DNA from: Dasypus novemcinctus | Taxonomy: Eukaryota > Chordata > Mammalia > Cingulata > Dasypodidae | DNA: 64,000 nt | Direction: 5' to 3' | NCBI RefSeq assembly: GCF_030445035.2 | Contig: NC_080701.1 | Span: forward strand, 22,908,798-22,972,797 | Shown here: one piece after another, positions 11,673 to 24,311 of the stretch | How the letters are laid out: every line of letters begins with the position of its first letter | Numbering within the stretch: position 1 is the first letter of the stretch | Position numbers and translations under genes: made by a program | The notes under the pieces: generated by a model | Database searches by the model: none | What the model was told of the DNA's origin: nothing | The model's input: only the letters and a program-made list of their open reading frames with translations

Positions 11673-12757
11673 GGATGCGTGGTTCCCAGGTCTGTGTCCC
11701 CTAAACCCTGGTGGCCCACACTCCAGAGTCTCACACCTCTTGAGTCTGCAGTATCACAGACTTTCCATCCCTGAATCCACCACACCCTGAAGTCCATCTG
11801 AGGTCCTTGATTGTGCTAGCCCTTGGCATTTGTGGTTTTTGTTTTCTTTTTCTCTTTTTCCTTTTTTTTTTTTTTCGTCTTGTGTGCTAACATTGCATTA
11901 TCTCCTGGTCTTTTCTCCCATTGTATCCCTCGAGGTTCTTTTTCATTTATTTAGGTTTTTTTTTTTCTCTTCTTTTTCTTGCTTGTTTCTCCCCCTTTTC
12001 TTTGCCCATCCCCCTTTTTTCCTTCTCTTTTTTTTTCTTTTCTCTATTTTTCTTCTTATTTTATTTTATTTATACAATAGGTGCTGCAGGGAGCACCTCA
12101 CATTTGCTGTGTTTCTTCATCCTCCATTTCCTCGTTTCTGTGTGAATTGATTTTGGCCACCTACACTATTCCCTTTCCCCCACATCTTGCTATCCTCCAT
12201 CATCTACTGTCTCTTTTACATTCCACTGCCCTTTCTTTGGCCCCCAAATTGTCTAAATTTTAATTTCTAATACCTTTGTTCTGTTTTCTGTCTTTTATCC
12301 ACTCTTGATATTATTGTCTTTCTTTTCTCTTCCCTTTCTCATGAAAACATTGGCTTTTTAATTCATACTATATTCCCTCCCCATATTCAGTTGACTATCT
12401 CATTATAGGTACTCTACTTACTGCTATAACTCTACACAACTTACATGAGCCTAATATCCATTCTCCCAGATCTCACATTGTTGCTCTGTTAACATTTATT
12501 ACCAATACTAATTTACACATTTTCTTTTCTTACACAATTTCCTTTCCCAGGCCCTAATATTTTACTTCAAAGTGAACCTAGCCAGCAACTAGAAATTAGA
12601 GTAAGAGGAGCAAAGTGACAGAGAGAAGACACAACACTTATGCAAGGACAACAACTAATTAATCCCCAAGACTAGACAAAGAAGCTAAGGAAACCTGTCA
12701 AGATAAAATTATGACCAGACACAAAAAACAACAAACTAAACCAATAATCAGGAAAAC

Positions 12758-13672
12758 ATGGCTGAATCCAATGAACAAACTAAAAACCAGGAAGGGGAGC
12801 AGAACATCAAACACGTAATTAAAGATCTCAAAACATGTATTAGAGACCAACTTAATGAAGTAAAGGGAGAGTTTAACAATATGAAGAAAAGGCTTGGAGA
12901 GGAAATTGCAGACATACGCAAACAGATAACAGATATGATGGGCATGAACACCACAGTTCAAGAAATCAAAAATACACTCTCAGCAAATAGCAGCAGATTA
13001 GAAGAGGCAGAGGAGAGAATTAGTGACGTGTAAGACAGTACATCTGAAATCAAACAGATAATAGAACTGATCAATAAAAAGATAGAAAAAATCCAGCTAG
13101 GACTTAGGGACCTCAATGACAATGCAAAATGCACAAACATATATATTATAGGCATCCCAGAAGGAGAAGAGCAGGGAAAGGTGACAGAAGGGGTGTTGCA
13201 GGAAATAATGGCTGAAAAATTCCCAAATCTACTGAGAGAGACGGATGTACATGTCCAGGAAGCACAATGCACCCCAAACATCATAAACCCCAACAGACCC
13301 ATCCCAAGACATATGTTTGTCAAATTATCCAATGCTCAAGACAAAGAGAAAATTCTAAAAGCAGCAAGAGAAAAGAAAACCATCGCATACAAGGGAGGCT
13401 CCATAAGATTAAGTGCTGATTTCTCATCTGAAACCATGGAGGCAAGAAGGCAGTGGTATGATATAGTCAAGGTACTAAAAGAAAAAATGTCCAACCAAGA
13501 ATACTCTACCCAGCTAAACTAGCATTCAAAAATGATGGAGAGTTCAAAATATTCACAGATAAACAGAAATTGAACGAGTATGCCAACAAGAAACCTCCCC
13601 TTCAAGAAATACTAAAGGGAGTTCAGCAGGATGAAAGGAAAAAACAGGAGGGGCAGAGTTGGAGGAGAGTGT
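12758..13672 (+). pseudogene. L1 ORF1, disrupted
   Basis: ORF1p is the L1 RNA-binding chaperone: a coiled-coil trimer with an RRM and a C-terminal domain. Here the first 91 codons (MAESNEQTKNQEGEQ...) include a charged coiled coil and end at TAA 13031-13033, where the sense codon is a single substitution away. The same frame reopens at once and carries RRM and C-terminal motifs (NIYIIGIPEG; KILKAAREKK; RLSADFSSET) to about 13486. There one extra base shifts the frame, so the annotated end at 13522 is premature. At least two lesions are therefore needed to explain it. Confidence 0.85.
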
Positions 13673-13745
13673 AAGAGCAACAAAAAAGACAAAAAGAGAA
13701 GAAAAAAAACAAAGAAAATATGACAAACACAAGTCCAATCAAAAT

Positions 13746-16700
13746 ATGGCTAACATAAATAATTCCTTGAAAGTAATAACACTGAATGCCAATGGATTAA
13801 ACTCACCTATCAAAAGATTCAGACTGGAACATTGGATAAGGAAATATGACCCATCTATATGCTGTCTACAAGAAACACATCTTAGACACAGGGATTCATG
13901 GAGGATGAAAGTGAATGGTTGGAAAACAATCTTACAAGCGAACAATAACCAAAAAAAGGCAGGAGTAGTTACATTAATATTAGACAAAATAGACTTTAAA
14001 TACAAAACAATTGCGAGAGACAAAGAAGGATACTACATATTAGTGAAAGCGACAATCTCTCAAGAAGAACAAACAATCATAAATATTTATGCTCCTAACA
14101 AGGGTGCCTCCAAATATGTGAGGCAAACACTGGAAAAACTAAGTTAAAGAATAGATGCCTCCACAATTATAGTGGGAGATTTTAATACACCACTATGAAC
14201 TTTGGACGAACATCTCAAAAGAGAATCACTAAAGAAACAAAATATTGGAACAGTATATTAGAGGAGCTGGATCTAATAGACATATATAGATCATTACACC
14301 CGAATACAGCAGGATATACATTTTTCTCAAGTGCACATGGACCATTCTCCAAGATAGACCATATGATAGGCCACAAAGAAAGGCTCAATGAATTCAGAAA
14401 GATTGGAATCATACAAAATAATATCTCTGACCACAGTGGAGTGAAGCTGGAAGTCTGCAAGGGCCAGAGGCCCAGATTTCACACTAAGATATGGAAATTA
14501 AACAGCACACTCTTAGAAAAACAGTGGGTCAAAGAGGAAATATCAAAAAAAATTAAAAACTACCTTGAAACTAATGAAAATGATAACACAACATACCAAA
14601 ACTTATGGGATGCAGCAAAAGCAGTACTGAGAAGGAAATTTATAGCCATAAATTCATACATCAAAAAAGAAGAAAGAGCAAAAATTGAAGAAATAACTGC
14701 TCATTTGGAGGAATTAGTAAAAAAACAACAAAGTAACCCCACAGGAAGAAGAAAGAAAGAAGTAACAAAGATAAGAGCAGAACTAAATGAAATAGAAAAT
14801 AAGAAAGCACTTGAAAAGATAAACAAGACCAAGAGCTGCTTCTATGAGATGATCAATAAAATTGACAAACCCTTAGCGAGACTAGCAAAGAAAAAGGAGA
14901 GAGAAGATGCAAATATACAAAATAAGAAATGAGAAAGGAGATATCACCACTGACCCCACAGAAAATAAGACTATCATAAGAGGATACTTTGAAAAACTAT
15001 ATTCCAACAAAAATGACAATTCAGAGGAAATGGACAAATTCCTAGAAACACATAAGCAGCCTATATTCACAAAAGAAGAAATTAATGATCTCAACAAACC
15101 AATCACAAGTAAAGAGATAGAATCAGTCATTAAAAACCTCACGACTAAGAAGAGCCCAGGGCCAGACGGCTTCACAGGTGAATTCTACAAAACATTCCGG
15201 AAAGAACTAACACCAATCCTGCTGAAACTCTTCCAAAAAATCGAAACAGAAGGAATATTACCAAACTTATTCTATGATGCCAACATTACCCTAGTACCAA
15301 AGCCAAACAAAGACACCACAAGAAAGGAAAATTACAGACCAATTTCGCTAATGAACCTACATGCAAAAGTCCTCAACAAAATACGTGCTAACCATATTCC
15401 ACAACACATTATAAGAATTATACACTACGACAAAGTGGGATTCATTCTGGGTATGCAAGGATGGTTCAACATAAGAAAATCAATCAATGTAATACACCAT
15501 ATAAACAGGTTGAAGGAAAAAAATCACATGCTTATATCTATAGATGCAGAAAAAGCATTTGACAAAATACAGCACACTTTCTTGATAAAAACACTCTAAA
15601 AGATTGGAATACAAGGGAATTTTTTGAACATGATAAAGAGTATATATGAAAAACCCACAGCCAACATCGTTTACAATGGTGAACTCTAAAATCCTTCCCT
15701 CTAAATTCAGCAACAAGACAAGGATGCCCACTCTCTCCCCTTCTATTTAACATTGTCTTAGAAGTACTTGCTCAAGCACTGAGGCAAGAACCAGATATAA
15801 AAGGCATTCAAATTGGAAAAGAAGAAGTAAAAATCTCATTATTTGTAGATGACATGATCCTATACATAGAAAACCCTGAGAGGTCTACAACAAAGCTTCT
15901 AGAACTCATAAATGAGTTTAGTAAAGTCGCAGGTTATAAGATCAATGCGTAAAAATCCATAGCATTTCTGTACACCTATAATGAGCAAGCTCAGGAGGCA
16001 ATCAAGAAACAAATACCATTTACAATAGTAAATTAAAAAATCAAATACCTAGGAATAAATTTAACTAAAGATGTAAAATACTTATACACAGAGAACTACA
16101 CAAGATTGTTCAAGGAAATCAAAGAAGACCTAAATAAATGGAAGAATATTCCCTGTTCATGGATAGGAAGACTGAATATTATTAAGATGTCTATCCTACC
16201 AAAACTGATCTACACATTCAATGCAATCCCAATAAAAATCAACACAGCCTTCTTTAAGGAACTAGATAAACTAACTATGAAATTTATTTGGAATAAAAAG
16301 AGGCCCCGAATAGCCAAAGACATATTGAAAAAGAAAAATGAAGTTGGGAGAATAACACTACCTGACTTCAAAACATACTCAAAGCTACAGTAGTGAAAAC
16401 AGCATGGTATTGGCATAAGGAGAGACACACAGACCAATGGAACTGAATTGAGAGTTCTGATATAGATCCTCATATATAGCCATATAATATAGATAAAGCC
16501 ACCCAACCCTCTCAACTGGGAGAGAATGGCCTATTCAAAAATGGTGCCTGGAGAACTGGATATCCATATGTAAAAGAATGAAAGAGGATTACCATCTCAC
16601 ACCTTATACAAAAATCAACTCAAGATGGATCAAAGACCTAAATATAAGAGCCAAGACCATACAGACTTTGGAAAGCAGTGTAGGGAAGCATATACAAGAC

Positions 16701-17568
16701 CTTGTAATAGGAAATGGCTTCATGAACTTCACACCAAAAGCACGAGCAGCAAAAGAACAAATAGATAAATGAGACCTCCTCAAAATTAAAGCCTTCTGCA
16801 CCTTAAAGGAGTTTGTCAAGAAAGTGAAAATTGAGCCTACACAATGGGAGAAAATATTTGGTAAACATATATTGGATAGGAGACTTACAATTTGCATATA
16901 TAAAGAACTCCTATACCTGGAAAATAAAAAGATAAACAACCCATTTAAAAAATGGGAAAAAGGTTTAAACAGACACTTCTCCAAAGAAGAAATACAAATG
17001 GCTAATAAGCACATGAAAAAAATGCTCCAAACTCTAGCTATCAGGGAAATGCAAATCAAAACTACAATGAGATACCATCTTACTCCCATAAGATTGGCAG
17101 CTATGAAAAAAACAGAAGACTACCAAGTGCTGAAGAGGATGTGGAGGAAAGGGACCACTCATCCACTGCTGGTGGGAATGCAGAAGGATCCAAACATTCT
17201 GGAGGACAGTTTGGCGGTTTCTCAAAAAACTAACCATAGATGTGCCATATGACCGAGCAATTCCACTGCTGGGTATATACCCAGCAGAACTGAAAACAAG
17301 GACACAAACCGATATATGCACATCAATGTTCATAGCAACATTGTTCACTATCGCCAAAAGTTGGAATCAACCCAAATGCCCATCAACAGATGAATGGATA
17401 AATAAAATGTGGTTTATACATACAATGGAATACTACTTGGCTTTAAGAACAAATACACTACAAACACACGTGATAACATGGATGAATCTTGAGAACCTTA
17501 TGTTGAGTGAAGCAAGCCAGGCATTGAAGGACAAATACTACATGACCTCAATGATACGAATTAAGTAA
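13746..17568 (+). pseudogene. L1 ORF2 (endonuclease / reverse transcriptase), disrupted
   Basis: ORF2p cuts target DNA and reverse-transcribes L1 RNA. Visible endonuclease motifs are TLNANGLNSP near the start, LQETHLR, a VGDFNTP equivalent at about 14170-14190 and SDHSGVKLE at about 14432-14458. Visible reverse transcriptase motifs are [15 protein letters not shown] (about 15150), [16 protein letters not shown] (about 15300), [12 protein letters not shown] (about 15548) and the catalytic FVDDMILY (about 15845). The C-terminal region ends at 17566. The frame is broken by stops at about 14145 and 15597 and by several frameshifts, so no functional protein can be made. Confidence 0.88.
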
Positions 17569-20378
17569 ACCAAACTGCCTCAGAGAACTAGAGACTGGAT
17601 GATAGGCTTAAAGGAAATCGAGGGGTACAGGAAGGATGTAAGCTGACATCTACATAGGTGAAATCTATGATAAGCTGGAGGTAAGTATGTGTAAGGAAGG
17701 GATAAAATGGGGGCATAGGGTTACTTTTGGGTGGGGCTTTGTGGGCTTGAGGGGGGCTAGGGATGGGAGGATGGGTAATATTGCCCAAGAAATTGGGGGG
17801 AGGGTGGGGCAACATATGAACATAGGAGATTGTCAGGTGTTCGTTGAGAGTATTATGCTGAGAAAACCTTTTCAAAAATATAATAAGGAAAGTTACCTGT
17901 TTAAGATACTTAAAGGGGATAATCTGATGCAGGACAGACTCCTAGGGAATATGTGAATGCTCATTTTGCCATAGTGGGTTATATCATTGGGTAGAGACCC
18001 ATAAAATGAGAGTGAAGGTGTACCCACATCCTGGGGAGGACTGATGCCATCAAATAGAGGTAACTGTATCTCTCAAGAGAAATGGTGGCTCCCAGGGCAT
18101 TAGGGCAGTTGCGTATGTCAAGCCCTCAACACTGTTGCAAGTATCTCTGAACATGGCTCTTCAAGAAATGAAGATTGACTGCCACTGTGGGCCCTAAGGG
18201 GAGGGGGAAATAGGTATTGAATAGATGGAACCAATGTAACTGCGTGGGTAATAGAAGTGTTTCACAAGAGTACCCAAGGATGGATATAAGGCATGTAAGA
18301 TTACACCAAAAATATATAGGGGCTGATAGGCTAAAATGTAAATCATAATGTAAAACATAAGATAACTAAAAATTTAGAAAATTGTATAGTCTAAAATATA
18401 AACCACAATGTAAACACAAATGTTACCTTGTTTGAAAGCAATTGTCTCAATATCTGTACATCAGTTTCAGTAAATATGGTATGAATATGTTAAAAGATTA
18501 TTGCTGTGGAAGGGAAAAGGTTTTATGTTGGATATGTGGGAGTACTGTATATTGTATATATGAGTTACTGTGATCTAAAACTCTTGTGAAGATAAGCTTA
18601 ATAATTAGAAAAAAGAAAAGAAAAAGATAGGATGTAGAATTTTTCCAAATTAATATGTTTTCTATATCTAACCTTTAAGCTCATCACTATATTCCATTTT
18701 ACTATTAAGGGAACCTGGCAATATATTGGGCTTCACTTTTCAGGAAGTTTTGGATCACAGAGAGATTCAACAATGGCAGCGGAGGAATACTGGTGTGGGA
18801 TGTTATTGACAGGGGACACATGGTTGGCAGGGAGTTCTCCAGGGCATATATCCAGGGTACACAAAAATGTTTGGATATTTTCATAGTGGAAACAATTAAA
18901 AACAACAACTGAGGGAGTGCTGAGACCCTAGCCTGGGGAGCTCTATCACAGTCCCTAAAGGAACAGCAACAATCCCCCAAGTGCAGTGGCAAAGACCAAA
19001 AAAGAATGAAGGGCCAACAATGAGCCCCTGATACTAATGACTATGCTTGTGAGTCTGTGCACCTGAAATAAGAACAAGGCCTAGAGCAGCAATGTGCCTA
19101 AGAGTTACCTCCTGAGAGCCTTTGTGTTGCTCAAATGTGGCCAGTTTCAAAGCCAAACTCAGCATTTCAATTCATTGCCTTCCCCCCAGCGTGGGACATG
19201 ACTCCCTGGGATGATCCTCCCTAGCGCCGAGGGATGATGTAACTAGAAAATGACCTTGAATAAAAGGTTCAACTTGGACCAGCAGAATATCTCTGTCTAC
19301 ATATAATAACAGGATTTAAAAATGCTTTTTGACCTAAACCAAGGGGGGAAATGGAAAGGACAAATGAGTTTATATGGCTATAAGTCTCTAAAAAAGAGCT
19401 GGGAGGTTATCAAATGGGTTGCCCTTATGCACACCTGAGCAGAGTCCCAGAGACAGATAAAGTAGATAAAACCCAAGGTATTGGTTCTTCTGAGGGCTAT
19501 AGAGATCCACAGGTTTTATTGTCATGGCAGATGGAGTTCAGGGCCATGTCAGTTGGCCCTTCTTTGGAGTTGGTGTTTCTGTGTGATGGAGCTGGACTCA
19601 GATGTGATCTCTTTTCACAAGCCTTTCCTGTTACTTTACCAGAATTGTAGTTGGTGCTGGGGTTTAATATATACCCAGGGGACATGAATCTCTGGACTGA
19701 CCATATGATAGCCAGGCCCTGAGCCTCAACAGTCTTCAGCTCCTACACTTTGGTTTATTGGACTTACCCCACTCAGCTAACATGTAGTTGAAGAAGGTCA
19801 ACCACCACAACATGGAGCCAAGGGTGCCTACAACTGAAAGCAGGAGGATTGCATCCAGCATCCATGTGGAATCTAAGCCTCCTCTTGACATAGATGTGGA
19901 ATGGGCACAACCAATCCAAGGTCCACAGGAAGGAGGCATAGAATATGGATTAGAGTGGACTTACTGATATTCTATTCATGAACTATTGTGATTAGTAATC
20001 GAAGAAAATGTGGCATTAGTGTGGAGAAAGTGGCCATGGTGGCTGCTGGGGATAGGGAGTGGGAGGAAGAGATGAGATGTGGGGGTGTTTGCGGGACTTG
20101 GAGTTGTCCTGGGTGGTGCTGCAGGGATGGTTACTGGACATTGTAGGTCCTCCCATGGCCCACTGGATGGAACGTGGGATAGTGTGGGCTATGATGTGGA
20201 CCATTGACCATGATGTGCAGCGATGCTCAGAGATGTATTCACCAAATGCAATGAATGTCTCATGATGATGGAGGACAATGTTGCTATGGGGGGAGTAGTG
20301 GGGTGAAGGGTGTGGGGGGTATATGGGGACATCATATTTTTTGAATGTAATATTAAAAAAATAAATAAAGACAAAAAA
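17569..20378 (+). other. Long L1 3'UTR (about 2.8 kb)
   Basis: It is non-coding. It contains G-rich tracts at about 17745-17815 and 20278-20330, and the conserved end block (TTGAATGTAATATT) before the A-rich tail. The same end is shared by the copies ending near 6060, 7329 and 38140. G-rich tracts in L1 3'UTRs can form quadruplexes. Here that is inference. Confidence 0.75.
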
Positions 20379-20873
20379 AAAACCCCACAAATATAGCAGG
20401 AACATTAGTATTTAGTATTGACCATTGGATTCTGTGACTAAAGTAGTTCTTGCATTGAAAAGTTGCTCTTCAGCAACTAGTGGTGTAGTTTTAATTTTCA
20501 TCAAATATAAAATGAAGATACAAATAACTCCCCCAAAGGGTCAATGTAAATATATATTAGAGAAGCACAATACATTAAAACAGCTCCTAGCTCATTACAA
20601 ATGGTCAGCGCATGTTGGCTTGTTTCATTCTCATTCCAATTAGTAGCAATAAACACATACTTTTATTCCCTCAGGGAAAAACAGTATATTATTCTCAAAA
20701 TTTTATATTTTATAAAGTAAAAACTTATACCATTTTCATATTAACCTCAAATTCATTTATATTAGTATTAGTAGACCTCTTGAAATCCGGGTTTATGTTC
20801 TATGTATTTATCTTGTGCATATTAGTTTTGTACCAGATTCAGACTTGGTTTTGTTGTTGTTTTATCATTTTAG

Positions 20874-20951
20874 TATTGTTTAAATGGAAGATGTATAAAC
20901 AGACCACCGCGTAGACGTTGCTCCCCATCGGCAAACTGCAGTGGACATGGG
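20874..20951 (+). CDS. ADAM-family gene, small exon joining cysteine-rich and EGF-like domains
   Basis: This 78-bp, 26-codon exon starts and ends on codon boundaries. A T-rich tract with TTTTAG acceptor ends at 20873 and a GGG|GTATGT donor follows 20951. The peptide begins YCLNGRCINRPPRRRC and ends NCSGHG. This continues the cysteine-rich domain of the 96-285 exon, whose last codon precedes YC, and begins the EGF module completed by the next exon. The family pattern is 'C..G.CI ... C.GHG|VCN..'. The phase-0/phase-0 fit on both sides supports it strongly. It lies only about 500 bp downstream of the 3' target-site duplication of the long L1. Its frame has no in-frame start, so it is invisible to start-based ORF searches. 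The basic run RPPRRRC between two cysteines is notable. Confidence 0.88.
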
Positions 20952-21269
20952 GTATGTAACCATTAACTATGCTTTTGAATGTAAGTAACATTTTCCAGGA
21001 TAAAAATGAGGTTCAGAATTATTTAATGGGACTGTTTCTTTTGGAAAATAGCAGTTACCTAAGGTAATCTGATTCCAGTATTTATATATATGTACATAAA
21101 TTTTGTATAACCAGATTTTTATAGAACCCATAAGTTTATATTTCTAATTATGCAATTTTATCCATATTCATATTTCTCTCAGAACACAGAGAACAGAGAG
21201 ACCCAAGGGCAGGTTTTTTTCCCCCTTATATTTCTTGTTTTACCATTCTTTAAATGTCTAACAAAATTT

Positions 21270-22330
21270 TCATTTTATTTATATATTTATTTATTTATTT
21301 ATTTAAAAGATACTTAGATTACATAAATGTTACATAAAAAGTGTAGGGGATTCCCATATGCCCCCTTCCCTCCCCCTCCCAAACTTTCCCACATTAACAA
21401 CGTCCTTCATTAGTGTGGTACATTTGTTACAATTGATGAACACATATTGGAACATTGCCACTAATTGTGGATTGTAGTTTCCATTATAGTTTAAACTCTC
21501 TCCCACACATTTTTGTAAGTTATGACAAGATATATAATGGCCTGTATCTGTCACTGCAATGTCATTCAGGACAATTTCAATGTCCCTAAAATGCTACCAT
21601 ATTACACCTATTTTTTTAAAGATACTTAGGTTACATAAATATTACATAAAAAATATAGGGGATTCTCATATGCCCTGCTTCCTACACCTCCCATAGTTTT
21701 CCACAGTAACAGCATCCTTCATTAGAATGGTACATTCATTACACTTGATGAACACATTTTGGAGCATTGCCACTAAGCATGGATTAAAATTTATGTTGTA
21801 GTTTACACTCTCTCCCACCCAATTCTGTAGGTTATGGCAAGACACATAATGGCCTGTATCTGTCATAGCAATGTCATTCAGGACAATTCCCAAGTCCTAA
21901 AAATGCCCCATATTACAACTATTTTTCCCTCTCCCTGCCTTCGGAACCTCCAGTGGCCACAGCCTCCACATCAATGATTTCATTACTTCCATTGCTAGAA
22001 TCACAAGTCTATAGTAGAATACCAGTAAGTCTATTTTAGTCCATATTTCATTCCCCAGTCCTGAGAATACTGGGATGGTGATGTCCTCTTCACCTCTAAT
22101 TGAGAGGGGGCTTTGATCCATTAGGGCTGATGGATGGGACTCCCTTGCTTGCTGTTGTAGACTCTTTCAGTTCCTTGGTATGGTAGTTGTCCATCATTAC
22201 CAGCTTGTTAGTTGTCCTGGGTGAGAAAAATGAACTGCAACTCCATTGCGATTCAAGACCCAGCTGGCATAAGGACAGCCCAAAGATTAAATCTCTTGGA
22301 TGTACACCTACCAACTCTAGTACTAATTAT
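21270..22330 (-). mobile_element. L1 3'UTR, reverse orientation, with a ~312-bp duplicated end
   Basis: The last part of an L1 3'UTR on the - strand. The terminal segment occurs twice, at about 21306-21600 and 21618-21920 (offset 312). Both contain AAAGATACTTAG...ACATAAA, GTGTAGGGGATTCCCATATG-like and ATTCAGGACAATT blocks. The further 5' 3'UTR sequence follows to about 22330. Confidence 0.75.
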
Positions 22331-22810
22331 GGGTTCAAATAGAAGAGCAGAGTGGAAGGGCAGATTTTCTCCACTCAATTTCCAAACTGCTCAGGAGATG
22401 GTGCTCATTGGAGCACTTTCCATGGAGTTATCTCTCTCTCCATTTTCTTTGTTTTGGTCTGGCCAAAGCTGAGATTCAAAGCTGAATCCACTGGCTGAAA
22501 TCACTGAGGAAACCCTCCTGACTCCACCTCCCTTTTCCTCTGTAACAGCTGACAGGGAGGAAGACATCTGTTTCCCTCTCAGTGGGCTCCTGGGAGTTTT
22601 CAGTAATTCACAGTTTGTTGTTTCAAATTCTTCCTCTCTCTGTCCCTCACCCTCCTGGGAGTTGTGTAGCACTGTCCTGGTCTGCTGACCCCCAAAGCAG
22701 GTCCCTTGGACAACTTTTGGCTCATTCTCCTTTTTTTTTTTTTTGCGAGGGAGCTGAACCTTGCCTGCCTAATTGGATGCCAACTTCCCACAATCTAATC
22801 CATTTAAAAT
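22331..22810 (-). mobile_element. L1 5'UTR fragment, reverse orientation, abutting an L1 3'UTR
   Basis: It aligns with the - strand L1 5'UTR at 57140-57598 through shared blocks (CAGGGAGGAAGA, GTAATTCACAGTTTGTTGTTT-like, CTCCTGGGAGTTGTG, CTGGTCTGCTGACC, CAAAGCAGGTCCCT). The start of the element lies near 22810. No ORF1 or ORF2 sequence occurs between it and the 3'UTR at 21270-22330. Confidence 0.7.
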
Positions 22811-22889
22811 TTATATTTATTTGATAAATAATGAAATAGTTCTTATGTATTGTGGTTATATTGTCTACTTGCATTTCTTTTATTTTACT

Positions 22890-23190
22890 TTATTTTATTT
22901 TATTATTATTATTTGTTAAAATATTACATTCAAAAAATATGAGTTCCCATTCAACCCCACCACCCCCAACCCCCCACTCCCCCCACAGCAACACTCTCTC
23001 CCATCATCATGACACATCCATTGCACCTGGTAAGTACATAGCTGAGCATCACTGCATCCCATAGTCAATGGTCCACATCATAGCCCACACTCTCCCACGT
23101 TCCATCCAGTGGGCTCTGGGGGGATCTACAATGTCCCGTAATTGACCGTGAAGCACCATCCAGGACAACTCCTGTTCATCCATTGCGAAG
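22890..23190 (-). mobile_element. L1 3' end, reverse orientation
   Basis: Poly(T)-like start, CATTCAAAAAATATGAG, a C-rich tract, CATCATGACACATCCATTG and CCACACTCTCCCACGTTCCA blocks: the reverse complement of the L1 3' terminus seen at 20050-20370. Confidence 0.8.
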
Positions 23191-23379
23191 TTACCTGCTT
23201 GTTGTAGAAATTTTGTAAATATTTTAAGTTTTTCGAAACATACATTTGGCTTTAACTTTATTGTTAGCTTCTTCTGCAGTATTGATCCTTCATATTTTAT
23301 ACAGTAATTAAGAAAATAATGCAGGCTGTCTAGAGGTCACACATTAAAAATTCACCTCACATCACTTATGTGTCCTTTT

Positions 23380-23780
23380 AGCATTTCTTTCTTTTTTAAT
23401 TTTTCTATTTTTTTATTAGAAAGTTGTAGGTTTACAGAGCAATTATGCATAAAATACAGATTCCCATATATCACTCTATTATTAAACCCTGACAGTGGTG
23501 AGGTACATTTGCTACAACTGATGAAAGGACATTTATAAAATTTTTCTATTAACTATAGTCCATGGTTTAACTTACCATTAAAATCCATAGATTTTAAAAA
23601 ATTTATTTTATATTTCAAAATTCTATTACCAGGTATAAACCTAACAATGCCCCTTTTAATATATCAGAGCTGTTAATTCTGTTCCCAAAGCTGTGCTACC
23701 AATATTGTATTGAGTGAAATAAGCCAGATACATAAAGACAAATATTGTATGATCTTCTTTTATTTTACCTTTAATTCATT
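23380..23780. mobile_element. Old L1 pieces of mixed orientation
   Basis: 23385-23640 resembles an older L1 3'UTR in reverse (AGAAAGTTGTAGGTTTACAGA). 23700-23760 resembles the ORF2 end in direct orientation (TGAGTGAAATAAGCCAGA, ACAAATATTGTATGATC). Confidence 0.5.
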
Positions 23781-24311
23781 TGGCAATTTTATATAAGGGG
23801 CCAAAATTCTGGATTGTCTTTTCTGATACTGGTCCTTCTTTCTATTCAACTGTCATATCACATTTATGCATATTTCTAGACTAGTATCTAAATATTGGTA
23901 TCTGATTAAGTGAGCACCACCTTTTTTTTCATTTTTTGTGAAAGTTTGTTCTATCACCTATTTTTTTAATCTAACTTAATTCATAAAAATTTTACAAATC
24001 CCACTATTTTATAATTTCACAATTTCTATAACTTTCTAGTATAAGGCATTTCAATTTTCAAGAATGTTGTTTATTTAAAAATGCAAGAATGAAAGGCAGG
24101 AAATGGCAATTTCTATTATGGTTGAAAGATATTGCTTGGATATTTTTTATTATTTGGTATTTTAAAAATCATTTTCTAAATTAAAATAATAATGACATAA
24201 AATACCAAATAACATTCATTTTAAGAATTCATTTTGCTTAAAAATCACAAATAACGCACTTGTTATGTTGTATAGCAAATGGCTTTACTTCTTATTTCAT
24301 TTTTATTTTAG

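Larger units (their letters stand above)
10947..20390 (+). mobile_element. Near full-length, unusually long L1 retrotransposon (about 9.4 kb) with target-site duplication
   Basis: AAAACCCCACAA occurs at 10947-10958 and again at 20379-20390 directly after an A-rich tail. Between them, in order, are a 5'UTR (10959-12757) with tandem units and a pyrimidine-rich tract, degraded ORF1 and ORF2, and a 3'UTR of about 2.8 kb. Contiguity of the 3'UTR across 18600-18715 is supported by the inverted copy at 3515-4856, which contains the same junction. Stops and frameshifts make it immobile. It sits in sense orientation within an ADAM intron. At 9.4 kb it is much longer than the ~6-kb human L1. Confidence 0.85.

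Noticed and set aside
12758..17568. Long open frames that look like protein-coding genes (reverse transcriptase, coiled-coil protein)
   Set aside because: They are fragments of L1 ORF1 and ORF2 with stops and frameshifts, inside a retrotransposon with target-site duplications.
18600..18700. A-rich stretch taken as the 3' end of the long L1
   Set aside because: The inverted copy at 3515-4856 contains sequence from both sides of this point, and the target-site duplication is found only after 20378.
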